Both the position numbers and the translations under genes were made by a program. A stretch of DNA of 64,000 nucleotides. Source: Pseudomonas sp. H3(2019) (lineage in GTDB: Bacteria > Pseudomonadota > Gammaproteobacteria > Pseudomonadales > Pseudomonadaceae). The notes under the pieces were generated by a model. The model was not told where the DNA came from. It was given only the letters and a program-made list of their open reading frames with translations, and ran no database searches. Positions 58,121-64,000 of the stretch are shown here, piece after piece. Each line of letters begins with the position of its first letter. Position 1 is the stretch's first letter. The stretch covers positions 29,922-93,921 of the forward strand of contig NZ_VMSG01000026.1 of assembly GCF_007713465.1 (NCBI RefSeq), given 5' to 3'.

Positions 58121-59683
58121 ATGCCCCGTAAAACCTGGCGCGCCGCGCTCGCTGCTTATGCCAGCCCCTCGACGCTCGTACTGTTGCTACTGGGTTTCGC
58201 CGCCGGCCTACCCTACATGTTGGTGTTCTCAACGCTTTCCGTCTGGCTGCGTGAGGCCGGCGTGGCCCGTGAAACGATTGGTTATGCCAGCCTGATCGGG
58301 CTGGCGTACGCGTTTAAATGGGTGTGGTCGCCACTTCTCGACCAATGGCGCCTGCCATTACTCGGCAAACTCGGCCGACGACGTTCCTGGCTGGTCCTGG
58401 CGCAAATACTGCTGGTCCTCGGCCTGATCGGCATGGGTTTCTGCGACCCGCAAAAACACCTGTCCTGGCTGATTGCGATTGCCGTTCTGGTCGCATTCGC
58501 CTCCGCCACCCAGGATATTGCCGTCGATGCCTATCGCCTGGAAATTGTCGACGACACGCGCCAGGCTGCATTGGCCGCTAGTTATATGTCCGGTTATCGG
58601 GTCGCGGCTCTCCTGGCAACAGCGGGCGCACTGTTCATTGCCGAAGGTTTCGGCTCCACCGGGTTCAACTACAAACACTCGGCCTGGACCGGCACCTACG
58701 CGCTGTTCGGCCTGCTGATGATCCCGGCGCTGGTGACCAGCCTGCTGATGCGCGAGCCTCCCGTGCCGCTGCGTACCCAGCTGTCCGCCGGGCGCTACAG
58801 CTTTGTGCACCAACTCGCGTCGGTATTCGTACTCATCGTTTTGCTGGTATCCGTACCCGCGATGTTTACCCAGCTCTACAACACTGATTTCGCCAGCGTC
58901 ATCACGGGCGCCATGAGCCCATTGGATCTGCTGCTGGAAGATCGGGCATTTCTACGAGCGCTGCTCTACATCATCCTGACCAGCCTGTGCCTCTCCACCA
59001 TGGGCCGCCGCGGCCTGGCCCCGGTGCTGACGCCCGTCAACGACTTCGTTGTCCGCTACCGCTGGCAGGCCTTTCTGCTGCTGGGTCTGATCGCCACCTA
59101 TCGAATGTCTGACACCGTCATGGGCGTGATGGCCAACGTGTTCTACATCGACCTGGGCTTCACCAAGGATCAGATCGCCGGCGTCAGCAAGATCTTCGGC
59201 CTGATCATGACCCTGATAGGCGCCGGCATGGGCGGCCTGCTGATCGTGCGTTTCGGAATCCTGCCGATTCTGTTCATCGGCGGGTTTGCGTCAGCCGCCA
59301 CCAACCTGTTGTTTGTGATGCTCGCCGACATGGGCGCCAACCTGGAGATGCTGATCGTCACCATCTCCCTCGATAACTTCAGTTCGGGCATGGCCACCTC
59401 GGCCTTCGTCGCCTACCTGTCGAGCCTGACCAACCTGAAGTTTTCCGCGACCCAGTACGCCCTGCTCAGCTCGATCATGCTCCTGCTGCCACGCCTGATC
59501 GGCGGCTACTCTGGAGTCATGGTGGAAAAATACGGTTATCACAACTTCTTCATCATCACGACACTGCTTGGCGTGCCGACCCTGCTGCTGATCGCCCTGC
59601 ACTGGTTCCAGGAAAGCCGTCGCGAAGGTCCGACACCTACGCCCGAGCCTGCCCAGACCACCACCGCCGTCGAAGAATCATAG
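58121..59683 (+). CDS. ampG: AmpG-family muropeptide permease
   Basis: 520-residue MFS protein with about 14 hydrophobic segments. AmpG brings 1,6-anhydro-muropeptides into the cytoplasm for recycling and thereby feeds AmpR-controlled beta-lactamase induction. The N-terminal helix LLLLGFAAGLPYMLVFSTLS and YAFKWVWSPLLDQWRLPLLG are diagnostic of the family, as is ATQDIAVDAYRLEI. P. aeruginosa has two AmpG-like proteins, so paralogue identity is open. It lies 43 bp after the ATL gene and may be co-transcribed. Confidence 0.9.
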   Translation: MPRKTWRAALAAYASPSTLVLLLLGFAAGLPYMLVFSTLSVWLREAGVARETIGYASLIGLAYAFKWVWSPLLDQWRLPLLGKLGRRRSWLVLAQILLVLGLIGMGFCDPQKHLSWLIAIAVLVAFASATQDIAVDAYRLEIVDDTRQAALAASYMSGYRVAALLATAGALFIAEGFGSTGFNYKHSAWTGTYALFGLLMIPALVTSLLMREPPVPLRTQLSAGRYSFVHQLASVFVLIVLLVSVPAMFTQLYNTDFASVITGAMSPLDLLLEDRAFLRALLYIILTSLCLSTMGRRGLAPVLTPVNDFVVRYRWQAFLLLGLIATYRMSDTVMGVMANVFYIDLGFTKDQIAGVSKIFGLIMTLIGAGMGGLLIVRFGILPILFIGGFASAATNLLFVMLADMGANLEMLIVTISLDNFSSGMATSAFVAYLSSLTNLKFSATQYALLSSIMLLLPRLIGGYSGVMVEKYGYHNFFIITTLLGVPTLLLIALHWFQESRREGPTPTPEPAQTTTAVEES

Positions 59684-59808
59684 CCCCTTGAGTGCGGAGT
59701 TTTCTCCGCACTCAAGCCACGCCGCCGGCCGCAATCCTGTACGCCAGCAAATCTCACCCGTACAATGCTTCGTCATTTCTAGTCTTCAGCAACCGACAAC
59801 GGCCTACC

Positions 59809-61524
59809 ATGCGCACCAGTCAATTTTTGCTCGCCACACAGAAAGAAACGCCTTCCGATGCGGTCGTCGTCAGCCATCAGCTGATGCTGCGCGCCGGCAT
59901 GATCCGCAAACTCGCCTCCGGCCTGTACACCTGGCTGCCGATGGGCTTGCGAGTGATGCGCAAGGTCGAAGCCGTCGTTCGTGAAGAAATGAACGCCGCC
60001 GGCTCTCTCGAAGTGTTGATGCCGAGCACTCAACCGGCTGAGCTGTGGCAGGAATCCGGTCGCTGGGAAGAGTACGGCCCTGAACTGCTGCGCTTCAAGG
60101 ATCGTCACGGTCGCGACTTCTGCGCCGGCCCGACTCACGAAGAAGTGATCACCGACCTGATGCGCAACGAGTTGAGCAGCTACAAGCAGCTGCCGATCAA
60201 CCTGTACCAGATCCAGACCAAATTCCGTGACGAAATCCGCCCACGCTTCGGCCTGATGCGCGGTCGCGAGTTCATCATGAAGGACGCCTACTCCTTCCAC
60301 GCTGATCAGGCATCGCTGCAGGTCACTTACGACCGCATGCACCAGGCCTACTGCAACGTGTTCACCCGTCTGGGCCTGAAGTTCCGCCCTGTAGAAGCTG
60401 ACAACGGCTCCATCGGTGGCGCCGGCTCCCACGAGTTCCACGTACTGGCCGAATCCGGCGAAGACGACATCGTCTTCAGCAACGGTTCCGAGTACGCAGC
60501 GAACATCGAGAAAGCCGAAGCCGTGCCACGGGAAACCTCGCGCGCCGCACCAACCGAAGAACTGCGACTGGTCGACACCCCGAACGCCAAGACCATTGCG
60601 CAACTGGTCGAAGGCTTCAATCTGCCAATCGAAAAGACCATCAAGACCCTGGTGGTTCACGCCGAAGAGCAAGGCAAGCTGATTGCCCTGATCATCCGTG
60701 GCGACCACGAACTGAACGAAATCAAGGCCGCCAACCAGCCTGGCGTCGCCAGCCCGCTGGTCATGGCCTCCGAAGCCGAACTGCGTGACGCCATTGGCGC
60801 CGGCGCCGGCTCCCTTGGCCCGCTGAACCTGCCACTGCCAATCATCATCGACCGTTCCGTCGAGCTGATGAGCGACTTCGGCATCGGCGCCAACATCGAC
60901 GACAAGCACTACTTCGGCGTGAACTGGGAGCGCGATCTGCCAGTACCGACCGTTGCCGACCTGCGTAACGTCGTGTCCGGCGACCCGAGCCCTGACGGCA
61001 AAGGCACCCTGGAAATCAAGCGCGGCATTGAAGTCGGGCACATCTTCCAGCTGGGCAACAAGTACAGCAAAGCGATGAAGTGCGAAGTACTCGGCGAGAA
61101 CGGCAAGCCGGTAACCCTGGAAATGGGTTGCTATGGCATCGGCGTGTCCCGCGTGGTGGCTGCGGCCATCGAGCAGAACAACGACGAGAAAGGCATCATC
61201 TGGAGCGACGCCCTCGCGCCATTCCAGATCGCCCTGGTGCCGCTGCGCTACGAAACCGAGCAGGTTCGCGAAGCGACCGACAAGCTGTACGCGGAACTGA
61301 CCGCTGCCGGCTTCGAAGTACTGCTGGACGATCGCGACAAGAAAACCAGCCCGGGCATCAAGTTCGCGGACATGGAGCTGATCGGCATTCCTCACCGGAT
61401 CGTGGTCAGTGACCGCAGCCTTGCCGAAGGCAACCTGGAATACAAGAGCCGTACCGAGGCCGAGCCGCAAGCGCTGCCGGTCGCTGACGTACTGTCGTTC
61501 CTTCAGGCTCGTATCCGCCGCTGA
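59809..61524 (+). CDS. proS: Prolyl-tRNA synthetase
   Basis: Class II aminoacyl-tRNA synthetase, bacterial type with editing domain, 571 residues from ATG 59809 (MRTSQFLLATQKETPSDAVV); a 39-codon extension lacks conservation. Motif 1 is RAGMIRKLASGLYTWLPMGL, motif 2 is KFRDEIRPRFGLMRGREFIM, and motif 3 is EMGCYGIGVSRVVAAAIEQN. The inserted Ala-tRNA-Pro editing domain (YbaK-like) occupies about residues 225-410. Confidence 0.97.
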   Translation: MRTSQFLLATQKETPSDAVVVSHQLMLRAGMIRKLASGLYTWLPMGLRVMRKVEAVVREEMNAAGSLEVLMPSTQPAELWQESGRWEEYGPELLRFKDRHGRDFCAGPTHEEVITDLMRNELSSYKQLPINLYQIQTKFRDEIRPRFGLMRGREFIMKDAYSFHADQASLQVTYDRMHQAYCNVFTRLGLKFRPVEADNGSIGGAGSHEFHVLAESGEDDIVFSNGSEYAANIEKAEAVPRETSRAAPTEELRLVDTPNAKTIAQLVEGFNLPIEKTIKTLVVHAEEQGKLIALIIRGDHELNEIKAANQPGVASPLVMASEAELRDAIGAGAGSLGPLNLPLPIIIDRSVELMSDFGIGANIDDKHYFGVNWERDLPVPTVADLRNVVSGDPSPDGKGTLEIKRGIEVGHIFQLGNKYSKAMKCEVLGENGKPVTLEMGCYGIGVSRVVAAAIEQNNDEKGIIWSDALAPFQIALVPLRYETEQVREATDKLYAELTAAGFEVLLDDRDKKTSPGIKFADMELIGIPHRIVVSDRSLAEGNLEYKSRTEAEPQALPVADVLSFLQARIRR

Positions 61525-61541
61525 CACCAGATAGAGAAGTC

Positions 61542-62495
61542 ATGTTCAAGCGAAACACCTTAAGCCTCGGTGGTGCCGCCCTGTGCGGCACCCTGTTGCT
61601 CAGCGGCTGCGCCAATCAGATGTCACAACGCAGCGAGCACGAGGAACGCATCGAGCGAAAGCTGCTCGATCACAGCCTGCAGATCGATGTCGGCGAGCCT
61701 AAGGTGCTTGAGCTGCCGCAACGCCGGGTACGGATCCACGAGCAGAAGACCTTCGAAGTCACTGAGTACGATGTCACCCGGCGCTACGATCGCTACACGC
61801 CTTACCAACCCTGGCGCAAGGTCTACGAGATTCCATTGGGCGCGGTGACTTTGGTGGCCGGCGTCGGCGCGAACATTGCCAACGTGTTCGCCCTTGGCAA
61901 CTTGCCAGACAGCATGACCAAGGACTGGATCAGCAATGGCATTGCCGGCCTCAACCCGTTCATGAACATACAGTCCCGTGGTCGCGCACAACAGAACCTG
62001 GCCGGCATCGATGAAGTCCAGCGTGATAAGCGCATGGAGTATTCGAGCCTGCCATGGAGTGAGCGCCCGGTAGAGGTCAAGGCCGGCACGCAGACCTTCG
62101 AGCTCACCACTGACCGCAACGGCGTGTTGCGCTTGAATCTGCTCGACAGCCCGTTCGCGGAGCAGGACCTGAATCGTATCGGCAAACTGCAGATTACTGT
62201 TGAAGATGCTCAGGACGATGTGCACACCGACTCGTCCCTGACGATCAGCAGCACCTTGCGCAGCAAGCTGCTGGAAGCTCATACGCTGATTTACGACGAC
62301 CTCGAAGACGACGAAGTGAGCCAGTGGGTACACCGGGTCAAACGCCTGTCGGAGCTGGGCCTGGAAGAAGAAGCCAGCGAGCTGGAACAAAGCCTGATCG
62401 AACTGACCCGCAACGATCCCGAGTTGCAAAGCGAGTTTCTCAAGTCGCTGACCAAGGATGCCGGGCGTTTGGTGGCGGATCCAGGACCGAATTAA
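61542..62495 (+). CDS. Lipoprotein, function unknown
   Basis: 317 residues. A signal peptide with lipobox LLSGC is clear (MFKRNTLSLGGAALCGTLLL). An Arg-rich early part (ERIERKLLDH, YDVTRRYDRYTPYQPWRKVY) precedes a hydrophobic Gly/Ala stretch (LGAVTLVAGVGANIANVFAL), which may insert in a membrane, and a beta-rich domain from residue 180. The C-terminal part is acidic and helical. No family recognised. It follows proS by 17 bp. Confidence 0.8.
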   Translation: MFKRNTLSLGGAALCGTLLLSGCANQMSQRSEHEERIERKLLDHSLQIDVGEPKVLELPQRRVRIHEQKTFEVTEYDVTRRYDRYTPYQPWRKVYEIPLGAVTLVAGVGANIANVFALGNLPDSMTKDWISNGIAGLNPFMNIQSRGRAQQNLAGIDEVQRDKRMEYSSLPWSERPVEVKAGTQTFELTTDRNGVLRLNLLDSPFAEQDLNRIGKLQITVEDAQDDVHTDSSLTISSTLRSKLLEAHTLIYDDLEDDEVSQWVHRVKRLSELGLEEEASELEQSLIELTRNDPELQSEFLKSLTKDAGRLVADPGPN

Positions 62496-62505
62496 AGCTT
62501 AAAAG

Positions 62506-62572
62506 CATCGCGGGCAAGCCTTGCTCCTACACACAGCGCCTGGCTCTGTAGGAGCAAGGCTTGTCCGCGATG
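62506..62572. repeat. Inverted pair of REP sequences (TGTAGGAGC family)
   Basis: CATCGCGGGCAAGCCTTGCT (62506-62531) faces its inverted copy (62547-62572, one mismatch), with a 15-base spacer. It lies between the convergent lipoprotein and dinB genes. Confidence 0.92.
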
Positions 62573-62577
62573 GGACC

Positions 62578-63639
62578 CTACCGCTCAAACAGATCCAACT
62601 GCTCAAAGCCGCCACGCAGATCCTGCAAGCGCACGCCAATCCCCAGCAAACGCACGGGTTTTCCACCCCGATTGAACGCCTGAGTCAGCAACAACTGATA
62701 GCTACCCAGGTCACGCCCTGCCCCGGCCTGCTCCAGTGTCGTCTGGGTAAAATCATGGAACTTCACTTTGACGAACGGCTTGCCCGGCCGGTAGCTGCTA
62801 TCGATCCGCGCCATACGCCCGTTCAGGCTTTCCAGCAGGTCCGGTAGCTTATCCAGGCAACTGACCAGATCCGGCAGATCCACATCGTAGGTATTTTCGA
62901 CACTCACCGACTGCCGACGGCTGTCGTTCTGCACCTGCCGATCATCGATCCCACGCGCCAGACTCCACAGACGCTCGCCAAAACTGCCAAATTCGCGCAC
63001 CAGCGCCAGCTTGTTCCAGTCACGCAACTGCAGGCAATCGGCAATACCGAGCTTCGCCAGCTTGTCGGCAGTGACTTTGCCGACACCATGCAGCTTGGTC
63101 ACCGGCAACTGTGAGACAAAGTCCTCGACCTGATCCGGCGTAATCACAAACAATCCGTTGGGCTTTTTCCAGTCACTGGCGATCTTCGCGAGAAACTTGT
63201 TTGGCGCCACACCCGCCGAGACGGTGATATGCAGCTGATTGGATACCCGGCGCCGAATGTCCTGAGCAATTCGCGTGGCACTGCCAGCGAAATGCGTGCT
63301 TTCGGAGACGTCGAGGTACGCTTCATCCAGCGACAGTGGCTCGATCAGGTCGGTGTAATCGCGAAAAATCGTCTGGATCTCTTTCGAAGCTTCTCTATAG
63401 GCATCCATGCGCGGCTTGACGATGACCAGGTCCGGGCACAGCTTCAAGGCGTGCCGTGAGGACATGGCCGAGCGCACCCCGTAAGCCCGCGCTTCATAGT
63501 TGCACGTCGCAATAACCCCGCGATGATCCGCCGAACCACCCACCGCCAGCGGCTTGCTCGCCAGAGTCGGGTCGTCACGCATCTCGATGGCGGCATAGAA
63601 GCAGTCACAATCGACGTGGATGATTTTGCGCTGAGTCAT
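62578..63639 (-). CDS. dinB: DNA polymerase IV
   Basis: Y-family translesion polymerase, 353 residues, full length. The catalytic acidic residues sit in IIHVDCDCFYAAIEMRDDP and PLSLDEAYLDVSES; SAGVAPNKFLAKIASDWKKP and the helix-hairpin-helix KLHGVGKVTADKLAKLGI follow, then the little-finger domain. The beta-clamp-binding end is EQLDLFER, close to the QLxLF consensus. An SOS box before it was not recognised. Confidence 0.96.
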   Translation of the reverse strand: MTQRKIIHVDCDCFYAAIEMRDDPTLASKPLAVGGSADHRGVIATCNYEARAYGVRSAMSSRHALKLCPDLVIVKPRMDAYREASKEIQTIFRDYTDLIEPLSLDEAYLDVSESTHFAGSATRIAQDIRRRVSNQLHITVSAGVAPNKFLAKIASDWKKPNGLFVITPDQVEDFVSQLPVTKLHGVGKVTADKLAKLGIADCLQLRDWNKLALVREFGSFGERLWSLARGIDDRQVQNDSRRQSVSVENTYDVDLPDLVSCLDKLPDLLESLNGRMARIDSSYRPGKPFVKVKFHDFTQTTLEQAGAGRDLGSYQLLLTQAFNRGGKPVRLLGIGVRLQDLRGGFEQLDLFER

Positions 63640-63938
63640 ATAAGGCGGTGTTCAATGAAGGAAAAAGGACTACGGCGAACCGGATCGCCAGTATCTCACT
63701 GACAACTGTATATAGCACCAGTGCTTTGATTCTTCTCTACTCGCGGTAGGAAACGCCTTCACTGGATTTATTTTTTCAATCGACCCTAGCCCGCCAATAG
63801 AGCTGAAAGCCTTACGCAGCAAGCCCTCAAGCCCTATTCGACCTCCCGACTGATACGCTAAGCGATTGAACAGGAACAGATTTTTCTCAATTAGCAATTG
63901 ACAGCCCGGCGATCCTCTGTAGAATGCCGACACACAGA
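63640..63938. other. Intergenic region between dinB and the tRNA gene
   Basis: About 300 bp. A 101-codon reverse open frame here shows no domain, no ribosome site and no family, so no gene is called. The last 40 bp probably contain the tRNA promoter; no clear -35/-10 pair was picked. Confidence 0.4.

Positions 63939-64000
<62 letters not shown>

Noticed and set aside
59779..61527. 582-codon open frame on the minus strand opposite proS
   Set aside because: Shadow of proS; no motif and no ribosome site.

Overview
The window reads as chromosome of a fluorescent Pseudomonas (P. fluorescens group). Three things point there: a protocatechuate/beta-ketoadipate (pca) cluster under an IclR-type PcaR; a gene order (glycine-zipper lipoprotein, pdxH, OmpA lipoprotein, beta-lactamase-fold esterase, dinG, YchJ family, QuiP-like acylase, and separately braCDEFG) that I recall as matching P. 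aeruginosa PAO1; and dispersed REP-type palindromes typical of this group. Codon use is GC-rich almost throughout. The immunity genes at 35.4-35.9 kb are visibly more AT-rich.

Layout. 1-9.2 kb, minus strand: aromatic catabolism, in transcription order pcaR, pcaK, pcaI-J-F, pcaH-G, pcaT and pcaB, which is cut by the window edge. PcaR-box-like sequences lie before pcaI, pcaK and pcaR. 9.2-13 kb: a small hypothetical gene, the phosphate transporter pitA, and three small minus-strand genes. One of these encodes a 38-residue single-helix protein that looks like the cbb3 oxidase subunit CcoM and has two ANR/FNR-like boxes upstream. 13.2-18.6 kb: rapA, then an unusual 725-residue tubulin/FtsZ-superfamily protein. 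19.6-24.6 kb: the branched-chain amino-acid transporter braCDEFG. 24.8-27.3 kb: a four-gene DUF2282-DUF692-DUF2063-DoxX operon matching the recently described copper-binding bufferin RiPPs. 27.3-34.1 kb: a LysR regulator with a divergent SDR, a lipoprotein, a flavoprotein, a Cds1-like cysteine desulfhydrase and nhaA.

34.2-35.9 kb: a short S-type-pyocin-like bacteriocin with a colicin-E3-type 16S rRNase domain (all four catalytic residues kept), followed by two overlapping, mutually related immunity-type genes. 36-48.2 kb: housekeeping and envelope genes (glycine-zipper lipoprotein, pdxH, OmpA-like protein, esterase, GH50-like agarase homologue, dinG, CopD-like protein, collagen-like secreted protein, DUF1145, and a four-gene operon with two SEC-C proteins). 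48.3-56 kb: an isochorismatase-like hydrolase, a QuiP-like acyl-homoserine-lactone acylase, and an aotJQMOP-type basic amino-acid transporter. 56-64 kb: dcd, a cold-shock gene, an alkyltransferase-like protein, ampG, proS, a lipoprotein gene, dinB and the 5' part of an initiator tRNA gene.

The strongest candidates for poorly described biology are the tubulin-like protein, the bufferin operon, the E3-type bacteriocin with tandem immunity paralogues, and the ccoM/ANR pair. Identities were assigned by reading motifs; no database search was run.
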